Shown here one piece after another: positions 45,172 to 55,481 of a stretch of 64,000 nt of DNA. Positions within the stretch are counted from its first letter, which is position 1; each line of letters begins with the position of its first letter. The stretch is taken from NCBI GenBank assembly GCA_948567375.1, contig OX419756.1, positions 41,244,333-41,308,332 on the forward strand. Direction: 5' to 3'. This DNA is from Lunularia cruciata. Lineage: Eukaryota > Streptophyta > Marchantiopsida > Lunulariales > Lunulariaceae. The translations under genes were made by a program, and so were the position numbers. The notes beneath the pieces were generated by a model. It saw only the letters and a program-made list of their open reading frames with translations. It did no database searches and was not told the origin of the DNA.

Positions 45172-45356
45172 TATTAGGAAGAGTGCTGACTGAAGATGGA
45201 GATGGTCGAGACAGTCCGATGGATTAAATTCATATGGAAAATTACATGCTTTATAGTAAATCAGTACACTAAAAATCTGAACCCAACTATCAGGAGAGTG
45301 AGAGGCAGCCGCAGCCGGGCTGTAAAACCGGGCAGGAGATAGTAAAACTGCTAACA
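45172..45356 (-). repeat. 5' LTR of Copia-A
   Basis: The minus strand starts TGTTAGCAGTTTTACTATCT and ends CTCTTCCTAATA. Same family as 14605-14806 and both Copia-B LTRs. Confidence 0.9.
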
Positions 45357-45361
45357 GTTCC
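45357..45361. repeat. Target-site duplication of Copia-A, right copy
   Basis: GTTCC, identical to 14600-14604. Confidence 0.85.
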
Positions 45362-47289
45362 CCCTGAGATCATTCCAGAACTTAACAAATAATGTTTACT
45401 ATCTCCACGACTGAAGCTCTCACTGGAGACCCTCAAAGCTGAAATGCAATACCCCGCGGCGAAGCACTGCCATGAGTTTTCGATAGTCTTTTAGACTGAT
45501 CACTTTGGGTGTTCAGGCTGCTGACTGTGCCTTCCCTTTCGTACCTATAGCTTCAGAGAAGAGTTTCACTTACTAACAAGCTGGTTCACAGCACTAAGAC
45601 TTGAGTTCGCACGATAGCTGCCGAGGTAAATAGCACTACTTCAGAAATTTTCCTCAAGCTGGTATAGATCCAGCAGTCTACACGTCTACTTTGTATTCCA
45701 GCTTCAAGATTCAAAAGTGATTCAGTAAATTCAAATGTTCATGTGGTGTCATAATGACTCATAAACTCACGTTCCTAGCCTGCTAAGGTTTCTTTAGTCA
45801 TTATTTTAAATCTACAGTGAAGAGAGATTACACCCAAAACTTATAGTGATTTCTCCCTTTCCCTATATATACTGGAACGTTGGTCCCATTCCGATATATA
45901 TTGGAACAGGACCAGGGTTCAACAGACCATTCTTTGCTGAAATTTTGTGTCTCCGCGTCTTATTTCTACTTTATAATAGTAGACCTGCGAAAGAAACAAA
46001 CTACTTTAGGTTTCTGGTAAAATAGTTGAGTGCTCAGATATCCACATGTCCATGAGCACTACTGACCGCAATCTAGAGATCCTATGTTTATGATTGTACC
46101 AGATATAAGGATATTTGGCTACGCTTCATTTGGCAGCCATCGAAATAGTTTTGAAACGATACAGCGGACTCATCCCGGACCGGTACATAGTCTGGACTCG
46201 AATTCATTTTCCTGTGTGGGACGCTTTGGATCATGTAGAAATTTTACGCGCTCAATTGATATCACTGGCTCGTGGAAAATATGTTTTTGCAGTAATGTCT
46301 CAATTCGGAGCTCATATTGGTACAATCATTCAAAATCAGTTGGATTATGTAGTTTCGTTTCAAAAAGTGGTGTCTTAGGCAAATGGCTCATGTATTGAGT
46401 TCCAGTGCTGGTGAGGTGTAAGCTTGCCCCTCGTAAGTAAGTTCCCATAGCAGGGACATATCAGTGGGGTGGACAGGGTCGAGTCCATCGCAATACGGGC
46501 TGTGACTAATTGACTCTATCCTTGGAGGGATTGAGAACAGGACCAAACTAGCTTTTAACACAATGAAACACCTACCTAGACATCGCATGGAGCTCCTTTA
46601 GTTCCCAGAATTAGTTTCAAATTTTTTGGAAAAAACAACGTAATTCTGGGAACGAAAGGGTCCTCAGCGACGGAATTGTGCTGTAAGAAATGCGGAGTGG
46701 ACCTTCTAGAGTGAGCCAGTTATGTGCTCTTTCAAAACTTCCTCAATATTTGAAGTCATTTCGGAACCAAGAACGATCACTGATGCTTGAGTAATATCAT
46801 GCCGCGGCCTCGAACAGAATCCCAACTGACGTAGAAATCGTGCGGAGTTGTCTCGCCTCATCAGAAGCACCAATTTTGAATAAATAGTTTATCACAGGAC
46901 GGATCCGTTAAGCAATGAATTTAAACTGGTCCTTAAAGCTGACAAGTCAGCGAATGTCGGTGTGAGATTAGACTTTTAGTATAGTACAGATTATCACTGA
47001 GTGATGAGCAAAGAAAACGTACAAAATCTAAATGCAGATTAATCATAAGGGTTTCTTTGCTGCAAAACGAGTGAGTATATTTCCTAGCTAGTTGAAATGC
47101 TGCAACGAATCCATTTTGGGGATTGTTGAGATTGCTACACAACTTAATGTCCACTGTAATAAATTATCCATGTGAAGTGGCTCTATGACGCTTAGCCTTT
47201 TCACAAAGTCCACCATCTTTTAAATTTTGGTTAGTCGTCATAGAAATGTCCTTACTTGGCACGTTGCCAAGGTTGGAAAAGGTTTTATG
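45362..47289. other. Host-like DNA right of Copia-A
   Basis: No LTR, transposase or known gene is recognised, apart from the small unrecognised frame at 46115-46378. A short tandem element (ATATATACTGGAAC then ATATATATTGGAAC) lies near 45862-45907. Confidence 0.5.
46115..46378 (+). other. Unrecognised 87-codon open frame, possible exon relic
   Basis: The frame has protein-like composition (LHLAAIEIVLKRYSGLIPDR, FPVWDALDHVEILRAQLISL, ending VVSFQKVVS then TAG) and no low complexity. It has no ATG: it opens with TTG after an in-frame TAA 5' of it. I do not recognise a family. It may be the remains of a host exon, or chance. Confidence 0.3.
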
Positions 47290-49095
47290 CTGACAAGCGG
47301 CGGGCCAGGGAAGAAATTACACCGAACAGGAAAAAAGAGAAGAAGAAGTGCATCATCAAGAGGCCAGGGATGACAAGGAATATACTATACAAGGAAGGGA
47401 ACAGACACTCAGGACCTTGAGGATAAAGACCTTTGGTCTGGAAGGACCCTTGGCCTAAGAAGACCTTAGATGTCCTTTGGCCTTGGAAGACCTTCAGCCT
47501 GAAATTCAATCAATTCAAATGGAAACCAATCACATGAAGATGGTGCTATTTGAACAAGAGGTTAGCATTATGATTAGTTTGATGTACCAAAATGATTGCA
47601 AGTGTGGTCTGAACCGCTCACCTAGGGTGTACCTACCAAAAATTTGTAACTATTCAGCCAATACTATAAAACTTGGATCAGGCCAGCCCCTTCCACTTTT
47701 CTAAAATAGACAAGTGTGATCCTTAGCCAAGTAAGACCTCTCCCCACCTTCAGCAAGAAGTTGCAAGACTTGAAGTTGTAGGAAGAGAGTGCATCTTTGC
47801 AAGTAGATTTCTTACCTAGAGATGAAAAGGAAGGACATGGCTTTAGCGCCCCAAGTGCCTAAACATCATAGAGTGGTGCTTGAGATTGTTCTCAAATTGC
47901 CTAAATTGATCAAGTGTGCAATCCATTATAGAGCAGATTTTCTCCATAGTAAAGGTTGAATTCTTGTGGTGGAATTGAAAATGATGAGTTGAGCAATCAT
48001 GTAATGCAAAAGGAAATAAGAGATAACCAAGATCTAAGGATGGAGAATTTATGAGGAAATCTCATCACCTGGATGGAGGAGCACTGGCTGAAGTTGTTGG
48101 GGCCAGAGAATTCACCCTGGATGCCATGACTCTAGATGCGCAATGGACCTGACCAGATGCAAGCATGGAGTCAAGTTTCAGGTGGCTTTCAAGGATGACA
48201 AGACCAACAATGGTTGATAAATACCAATATACAAGGATCCTGCCTGGAGGGGACCTTGCCAAATCAATAATGAAATTGTTCAAGTCTAAAAAAACTACCT
48301 ACTTGAACAGGAGCCAAGCAACCTTCTTCTAGTACTTGTACAAAGGGAGACTTGTAAACTGAGTAGCAATGTTTTGGTGGTGTGTGTGAGAACTCAATGG
48401 GAACATGAATGAGGAAGGAGGAGTGCTACTTCTATCTCCCTTTGTTTTTCACTTTTACCTTGGCGTGGACCTTTTGACTTCAACAAAGAAGGAGAAGTAT
48501 CCCAATCACTTCTTTCTCTTAGGACACTTCACTGATCCACAATAGAAGAAAAAGATGCAAAGGAAATATGCACTTGCAGATGCAAAATCCACTCACAACA
48601 GAAAATTTGTTCATTAGAAGAAGCCCATAATACCTTGGGCTACAAAAAAGAGATAGAAGGAGATAGCCGAGGATGTCTAGGTTGCTACAAAGAAGACAAA
48701 GACAACACCTTCTAAGCCAAAAGTAAAGGCCAAGAAGCATACAAGGCAAACATTAGGGACCAATGACAAAGACAAAGGCAAGGAAGATAAAGATAACTAC
48801 CCAAGAAGAGAAGAAAGATGAAGAAGAAGATGAATTTGCCACCCATCAAGAAGAAGAGTGCCATTTTTTACAACAAGAAGCTTTCATGCCTATAGCCAAC
48901 AAGGAGTTCTTCACCAAAATAATCATCTCTTTGGAAGGAGAAGCAAAGAATAAAGAAAGAGAAAAAGTTCAATCAACTCTATCCAAGAAGCCTAGGAAAG
49001 TCATGATAAGCACTTTGGCTGCAAGGAGTACACCAATGAAGTGGAGGAACAGCAAAGAAGTTGGAACTTTGGGAATGATGTCACGCCATTTGTAG
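47290..49095 (+). pseudogene. Degenerate retroelement-type protein with LTR-domain homology
   Basis: A broken but continuous coding signal. The N-terminal charged part runs 47290-47704 (e.g. ADKRRAREEITPNRKKREEE, ALEDLQPEIQSIQMETNHMK). At about 48060-48560 a domain reads FRWLSRMTRPTMVDKYQYTR, DLAKSIMKLFKSKK, LNRSQATFF, LSPFVFHFYLGVDLLTSTKK and HFFLLGHFTDPQ. A lysine-rich tail follows to 49095. The central domain shares its motif order with the ORF in the GL LTR at 22717-23148. Multiple stops. No LTRs could be paired with it. Confidence 0.5.
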
Positions 49096-50431
49096 TGCCG
49101 CATCTAGATGCTCGGACACTGGAGTTCCAGTGATAGTAGTTAGAGTTATTTCAGCCATTTCTAAGAGACTACTTTCCGACGGTTAGATTTTGTGTTCGGG
49201 GTACTGACTTCATAGTGGGGCCCACCGTCACTTTGCACCATTCGCACCATCGAATGTGCCATCAGCGGGACCGTTAGGGTTTCAGAGCTAGCTCAAGTCC
49301 AAGGGGTATAGTTTCAAAGTGAGCTCCAGAGAGCTCACTTCTTTGATGTTGAGCCTTTGAGTTCCTGGCTATGGTGGACAGAGGCCGGCGAGCGTCACCT
49401 GGATTCTCTATGCTTGAGTGGGTGTGGCTTGACTGTAATCAGTGCCCAGTTGTTGGCAGTTTATAGAGTGACATATCAAATACTGATCTGAGTTGAGTTG
49501 AGTTGAGTTGAGAGTTGTAAGCAATCTAATTACATCAAAGAAGTGAAGTGAGGGGGAAATCGGGTGCAGGAATTGTGAGTGTTGGTGGTATCTCCAAGCT
49601 CGGTGGATTGTTGGTAGCTCGATTCAAGTTCTGTGTTTCCCTAGTGTGTAGAAGATCAATCTATTGATGCAGATTTGGCAGTTAGGCGGACGGTGTGTGG
49701 AAGCGCTGGCCAAATTTTGAGCAAAGAAGGAGGAAATTTTGAGCAGTGTTGTGATTTTGAGCTCAAGAGGTGAAGGTAGGACCAATTTGCTACGAGTTTG
49801 GCTCAAAAAGTCAAATTGAAGGTGGAGTTTGGAAGCTCTTCTCATGAAATTGTGATTTGGAAAAACCCGTTTTGTCAATTTGGCTTGAGTGGAAAGTTAG
49901 CGGGGGATTTGGCGGACGGCCAACTTTAGGGTTTACGTCAGATTTTACGTCAGATTTTGGTTGGGATTTATGTCAGATTTTGGCCGGCATTGTCGTGAGG
50001 ATCGTATGGTCTCGAGATTGCGCTGGGCACCTGGCTGCCTGCGCTTAGGCTTTTGGAGTGTTTTGTCCTTCTTGTACCGTCTATTATTAGTCCCGGCTCA
50101 TTATTCTTGACCTCTTGGTTGGTCTATTATCCTCGGCTTTAATATGTTTTGGGTTTGGTGGGTTTTGCAGTTCTGGCCCAGATTGATCTTCCAGAGAGAA
50201 TGATCTGGTGGGGTTTTGTGGAGTTGTCCACAAGTTATGCAATCGGACTCAATCCCGGGCAATTGGTTAAATGTGCTGACCCATCTACATAATCCGGACT
50301 GAGTGTAAAAAAAGAAGTAAAATTAAAAACATTATTATTATCTTTCCTACCGCTGTTTTCACATCAAGTACACACACTCAATCACTAGGAATCTCATTTC
50401 CATCTCAATTCCAAGTTTCACAGTTTATAAT
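49096..50431. other. Non-coding stretch, possibly LTR-derived
   Basis: No recognisable gene. It holds a short GAGTT tandem run (GAGTTGAGTTGAGTTGAGTT, near 49492-49513) and a triplicated GTCAGATTTT motif near 49936-49980. The change of composition at about 49090 could be an LTR boundary, but no partner is in view. Confidence 0.4.
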
Positions 50432-50932
50432 CCTTTGAGCCATGACACACGGCTCCTAACCAAACAGTGACCAAACTGAAGCACACTGACTAGCCAAGCA
50501 CATGAAGAAAGAAAAGGAATTGAGCAGGTCCTATTTCCTATTCCTTACAACTTGTCATCTCACTGTTCTGCAGCATCTCCAATTTGTCGTTCTTTCCGAG
50601 TCTCCACTGTCCAGTAGGTCCTTCCTCGGGATTCTCCTTTCTCTTCGATATTCCGGTATGTTAAATCCTCCCAAACACTCTGCACTGCTCTTGCCAAAGG
50701 TCTCTACGCCTTGTAGAAGCTCTTGACGAATCCCGTATCGAGCTTCTATATCCAGCCCTCGTATTATCTTGAGCTGAACATGACTTCTCTCTTCTTTTTG
50801 TTCATGCCCACCTTTCCTTTGCAAAGCTAGTCTGGCCTTTACCAAAACCTCTCTACTGTCATTTCCTAAAAGCTCTCTGTCCAGCCCTCATTTTTCTCAA
50901 AAAATTTCACGCCGTGTGTCATGGCTCAAAGG
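50432..50932. repeat. 501-bp segment bounded by a perfect 22-bp inverted repeat
   Basis: The left arm 50432-50453 (CCTTTGAGCCATGACACACG and two more bases) is the exact reverse complement of 50911-50932. A terminal inverted repeat of this length suggests a small non-autonomous DNA transposon. No clear target-site duplication is visible: TAAT lies left and CCAAT right. Confidence 0.7.
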
Positions 50933-51850
50933 CCAATGTTCTATGGGAGCAAGGAGGAGGGCATTGTCTTGCACTCCCGCAGACTTCTCCTTTGAAAAAT
51001 CTCACGTAGATCCATTGAAAAACCCCTGTTCAGCCCTTCTCCTTCTTGAAAATCCTGCAACCTCTCCTTTGCAAGATAGTCTGGCCTTTCCCAAAAACTC
51101 TCTACTGTCATTACCCGAAAGCTCTCTGCTTCCAAGACTCATCATTCACAGGATTTTCAACAACAAAGTTCACAAGGTTGGATAAGTCAAATAGTTCTAG
51201 TCAAGACAATGCCTGCCCTAAGGTTGCAACTGCTCATCAACTCAGCCTGGCTCTTCACATATGCTCAGTCCGACAGCAGACAAGGCAACTCACCCTCCAA
51301 ACCTCTTCATTCTCCTTTGGGAGATTACCCATCTGCAACTTCTGCAGCAAATCCCCTTCAGACCTGCACAAATTTCTCTCCCATTTTGTCCTTCATCACT
51401 CTATCCACATTTTCACACAGAAATCTTCCTCCTTCAGTCCTGTTCTCACCTTTGTGAGAGTTCCCTTATGCAACTCATGCAACCAACCCTTCAGACCTGC
51501 AAAAATTTTCTACTCCAACCACTCACAACCCTTCACAGTCCTGCCCTTACATTCCATACATCTGCCCTCTGTCCAAGCTTTCAACTCTTGCAATTTTCCA
51601 GCCTTTACATTCATGCAAAATTTCTCCTTCTTGCAACTCACCAAAACCCCTTCTTCTTCCTGCAAAATTTTTCTTTCTCCCAGCCCTCTCTCTTCTGCAA
51701 AGTCCTTCACTCTCTTGAGAAGAAAAACTTTTTGCCTTGCACTCTCAAGCCCTAACAGTCCTCATGCAAAAATTTTCCTTCTGTCCCAAACTTCTCTCCT
51801 GCATATGCTCCATTCCTTCCAACTCAAAACTTCCTGCCTTGATTGTTCAT
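50933..51850. other. CT-rich stretch leading into the minisatellite
   Basis: Contains a second diverged copy (about 51055-51110) of a block at 50815-50880, sharing TAGTCTGGCCTTTNCCAAAA and TCTCTACTGTCATT. Long + strand frames here are open because the sequence is pyrimidine-rich. I see no protein domain. Confidence 0.5.
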
Positions 51851-53762
51851 CTGTCCAAACCCTTCACTTCTTGGAATTTCTCCTCCTGCCAAAATCCCTC
51901 CTGTCCAACTCAAAATTTCCTCTCATGTGTGTTCCTCTGTCCAAACCCTCCAGCTTCTTGAGAATTTCTCCTCCTGCCAAACCCCCTCCTCTCCAACTCG
52001 AAAATTCTTGCCCGAATTGTTCCTCTGTCCAAACCCTCGAGCTTCTCAAGAATTTCTCCTCCTGCCAAACCCCCTCCTGTCCAACTCAAAAAAATTTTCT
52101 CTTGTGTGTGTTCCTCTGTCCAAACCCTCCAGCTTCTCAAGAATTTCTCCTCTTGCCAAACCCCCTCATGTCCAACTCGAAAATTTCCTCTCATGTGTGT
52201 TCCTCTTTCCAAACCCTCCAGCTTCTCAAGAATTTCTCCTCCTGCCAAACCCCCCTCCTGTCCAACTCCAAAAAATCCTCCTCCTGTGTGTGTTCCTCTG
52301 TCCAAACCCTCCAGCTTCTCAAGAATTTCTCCTCCTGCCAAACCCCCTCCTGTCCAACTCAAACTTTCCCTCCTCCTGTGTGTGTTCCTCTGTCCAAACC
52401 CTCCAGCTTCTCGAGAATTTCTCCTCCTGCCAAACCCCCTCCTGTCCAACTCTAAATTTCCCTACTCCTGTGTGTGTTCCTCTGTCCAAAGCCTCCAGCT
52501 TCTTGAGAATTTCTCCTCCTGCCAAAACCCCTCCTGTCCAACTCCAAAAAATCCTCCTCTTGTGTGTGTTCCTCTGTCCAAACCCTCCAGCTTCTCGAGA
52601 ATTTCTCCTCGTGCCAAACTCCTCTTGTCCAACTCCAAAAAAAATCCTCTCCTGTCCAACTCGCAAAATTTCCTTCATGTGTGTGTTCCAAACCCTCCAA
52701 CTTCTCAAGTATTTCTCCTCCTGCCAAACTCCCTCCTGTCCAACTCGAAAATGTCTCTCCTGTGTGTGTTCCTTTATCCAAACCCTCCAGCTTCTCAAGA
52801 ATTTCTCCTCCTACCAAACCCCCCTCCTGTCCAACCCCAAAAAAAAATCCTCTCCTATCCAACTCAAAAATCTTCCTTCATGTGTGTGTTCCTCTGTCCA
52901 AACCCTCTAGCTTCTCAAGAATTTCTCCTCTTGCCAAACCGCCTCCTGTCCAACTCAAAAATTTCTCTCTTGTGTGTGTTCCTCTGTCCAAACCCTCCAG
53001 CTTCTCGAGAATTTCTCCTCCTGCCAAACCTCCCTCTTGTCCAACTCCAAAAAATCCTCCTCATGTGTGTGTTCCCTGTCCAAACCCTCCAGCTTCTCGA
53101 GAATTTCTCCTCCTGCCAAACCCCCTCCTGTCCAACTCAAAATTTCCCTCCTCCTGTGTGTGTTCCTCTGTCCAAACCCTCCAGCTTCTTGAGAATTTCT
53201 CCTCCTGCCAAACCTCCTCCTGTCCAACTTGAAATTTCCCTCCTCCTGTGTGTGTTCTTCTGTCCAAAGCCCCCAGCTTCTTGAGAATTTCTCCTCTTGC
53301 CAAACCCCCTCCTGTCCAACTCCAAAAAATCCTCCTCCTGTGTGTGTTCCTCTGTCCAAACCCTCCAGCTTCTCGAGAATTTCTCCTCATGCCAAACCCC
53401 TCTTGTCCAACTCCAAAAAAAATCCTCTCCTGTCCAAGTCGAAAATTTTCCTTCTTGTGTGTGTTCCTCTGTCCAAACCCTCCAGCTTCTCAAGAATTTC
53501 TCCTCTTGCCAAACCCCCTCCTGTCCAACTCGAAAATTTCTCTCCTGTGTGTGTTCCTCTGTCCAAACCCTCCAGCTTCTCAAGAATTTCTCCTCCTGCC
53601 AAACCCCCCTCCTGTCCAACTCCAAAAATCCTCCTCCTTTGTGTGTTCCTCTATCCAAACCCTCCAGCGTCTCGAGAATTTCTCCTCCTGCCAAACCCCC
53701 TCCTGTCCAGCTCCAAAAAAATATCCTCTCCTGTCCAACTCAACAAATTTCCTGTCCAACCT
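51851..53762. repeat. Minisatellite, about 20 units of about 92 bp
   Basis: Each unit contains CTGTCCAAACCCTCCAGCTT, then GAGAATTTCTCCTCCTGCCA, then AACCCCCTCCTGTCCAACTC, then an A-run and TGTGTGTGTTCCT. Most units are about 90 to 97 bp. Some are near 120 bp through an extra copy of the TCCTGTCCAACTC block (e.g. 52630-52660, 52830-52865, 53410-53440, 53720-53750). The array is pyrimidine-rich, so several frames on both strands stay open for hundreds of codons; these are not genes. It lies 3' (minus strand) of the gag-like ORFs, where plant gypsy elements often carry tandem repeats in their 3' untranslated region. Confidence 0.95.
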
Positions 53763-54078
53763 TGCTCACTTTCCGAAAAACCTTACTCCTCTCTTCTCAC
53801 GAAAATTTCTGCAACTTCTCTCGAAATCCTCTGCAAACTTCCCTCTTGAAATCTCTTGGCATTTTTTGAAAACCCTCAGCCCTTCTTTGTCTCCTCACTT
53901 TCTCCTGAAACCAGGTAGCAAAACCACACCCGAGACATATTATCATAAATCCCTGTTCCTTACAACAAATAAAAGAGAAAAGAAAATTTATCACACCAAA
54001 AGCCTCAAGGGTACACATGGGCTATTTTCCCGACGACATTCACCCCCACCAATCCTGTGCAGCCTCTGGTCTGCACCA
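53763..54078. other. Junction between minisatellite and coiled-coil ORFs
   Basis: No gene is seen. On the minus strand it follows the 54079-54600 ORF and would be its 3' flank. Confidence 0.4.
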
Positions 54079-54600
54079 TCAAGCCTCTAGAAATCTAGTG
54101 CAAACCTTCCTCCAAAACATGATCAGGTAATTCTTCCAAGTCGCTTCTTTTCTGTTATCTCCTTCTGCAACTCCAATATTGTGTTGGAACGTATCTCTAC
54201 TGTTCTCTTTCAAATCTTGCACTTTGTTGTAGAGCTTATGGTTTCCCACAAGTAAATTCTGATATCCTCCTATTGCTGCTTTGGTAGGCTCTTGGATTCT
54301 AATATAGACGTCTGCAATAGAGTCACGCCATGCATTATGGAACCCCACAACCAGAAGTCTACTATTTTGTGATGCTACTTGGAGATCCTTTAGCTTCTTG
54401 AGAAAACTTTGCAGGCAGTTCTTGAAGGACCCCTGCTTCTCTTGCAAAATCTTGGCAGCTGCCTTTGAACTGGTCCCCAAAGCACAATATTTGTTCTTGG
54501 ACTCCTGGAGCTGAAGTTCAATGCTCACCATCCTTTGTTCCATTTCTAGCCCCAACTCTTCTTTCTGCAATTTGTACAACTGTGCATGCCCTTCACTCAA
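54079..54600 (-). pseudogene. Coiled-coil ORF segment 3 of a gag-like protein
   Basis: 173 open codons. Leu/Glu/Lys/Gln-rich, e.g. LYKLQKEELGLEMEQRMVSI and KILQEKQGSFKNCLQSFLKK. It is a predicted coiled coil and probably the C-terminal part of the protein begun at 56788; all three segments are in different frames. No named family is recognised. Confidence 0.45.
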
Positions 54601-54647
54601 TCTCGTAGTGCACCGATATCGGTCAAAGAAGTGGTTTTATCCAAAAG

Positions 54648-55481
54648 CTACATCTTCTCTTGAGCAAGTATTACTAGTTCTTGATTTGACCCTTTGAGAG
54701 TGTTGATATCCTTCATGAGTAGACTAGTTGTTGACAAAAACTCCTTCCTTTTGTTGGCAAGCTGTATTCTCTTCTGATCCAATAGCTTGAATGTACTTGT
54801 CCCTTCAGCCAACATTTCCTTTTCCCCCAAAACATCTTCTTGTACATCAACCAATTTGCCTTTTCTTCTGTTCTTCCTTCTTTGACAAGTCCTTTTGTGG
54901 CTTTGATTTGGTCTGGCCATTTTGCACCATATCGGCATCCATGAGCAGCAACTCAAGCTCTGCCTTCCTCTTCTTCTCTTCCTTCTTTTGGAAGGCTGCC
55001 TCTTCCTTCTTCTTCTTCTCTTGCGCAGGTAGGCTTCCAATACCATTTCACCACTCTTGGTCTTCCTCATCTTCTCCATAAGTTCCTCACTAAGCTCATC
55101 TAGTCCTATGTGAAACTTTATCTCAATGTTTCCTTTCTCTGATATCTTGCACACCACCTTTTCCTCGTCCAATCCTCCTGTCTTTGACAACAAGAAAAGA
55201 TACTTTGCTTGCAACTTATCTTTCTCCTTACCAATAACCTTCTCAATATTGCTATTCCCATCCTCTTTGACTCTACCGCCTTCTTGCTCAGAGTCAGAAC
55301 TTGATGCCACATAGCCTTTGAAGTCTTGTTCATTCAGTTGGTCAAGATTGAACTTCTGCCTCAAAGTATTCTCATACTCCTGCAGCTTCTTAGGATCAAC
55401 TTCATCATCAATTTTGTTGTCGTTGTGGCTGTAAGTACCTTGAGGTCCCTGCATTGCTTCCTTTGCTATCTGCTCACCCAA
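54648..55481 (-). pseudogene. Coiled-coil ORF segment 2 with frame-shifted basic stretch
   Basis: 277 open codons, overlapping segment 1 by 16 bases in a different frame. It starts at TTG, not ATG. The first half is acidic (KIDDEVDPKKLQEYENTLRQ). The middle turns into an Arg run (RKRRRRRKR). In another frame the same bases read as an ordinary charged coiled coil (KKEEKKRKAELELLLMDADM), so the Arg run is very likely the product of two compensating frameshifts. The end (TSLLMKDINTLKGSNQELVI) returns to coiled-coil character. Confidence 0.45.

Larger units (their letters stand above)
14605..45356 (-). mobile_element. Copia-A: Ty1/copia element burst by nested insertions
   Basis: LTRs at 14605-14806 (3') and 45172-45356 (5') are the same family as Copia-B and are flanked by the perfect 5-bp duplication GTTCC. 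Three fragments make up the element: 45356-42923 (LTR, gag, protease, integrase core), 32693-32417 (integrase C-terminus) and 16097-14605 (linker, partial reverse transcriptase, RNase H, LTR), about 4.2 kb in all. Junctions are precise. At 42923/32693 the integrase reads AIPNGM on one side and STTPSLLWYGIDPNLSYL on the other. At 32417/16097 the nucleotide sequence matches intact Copia-B 11060-11165 across both sides. The intervening 26.5 kb is made of inserted elements. Confidence 0.9.

Noticed and set aside
49096-49520. Possible LTR starting TGTAGTGCCGC
   Set aside because: No second copy, polypurine tract or duplication could be found in the window, so it was left as unassigned.
51851-53762. 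CRISPR-like regular repeats
   Set aside because: Repeats are contiguous, about 92 bp, with no unique spacers, in plant DNA.
51843-53869. Long overlapping ORFs (up to 392 codons) on both strands
   Set aside because: They are all readings of one ~92-bp pyrimidine-rich minisatellite that simply lacks stops. The frame changes from unit to unit and no domain is present.
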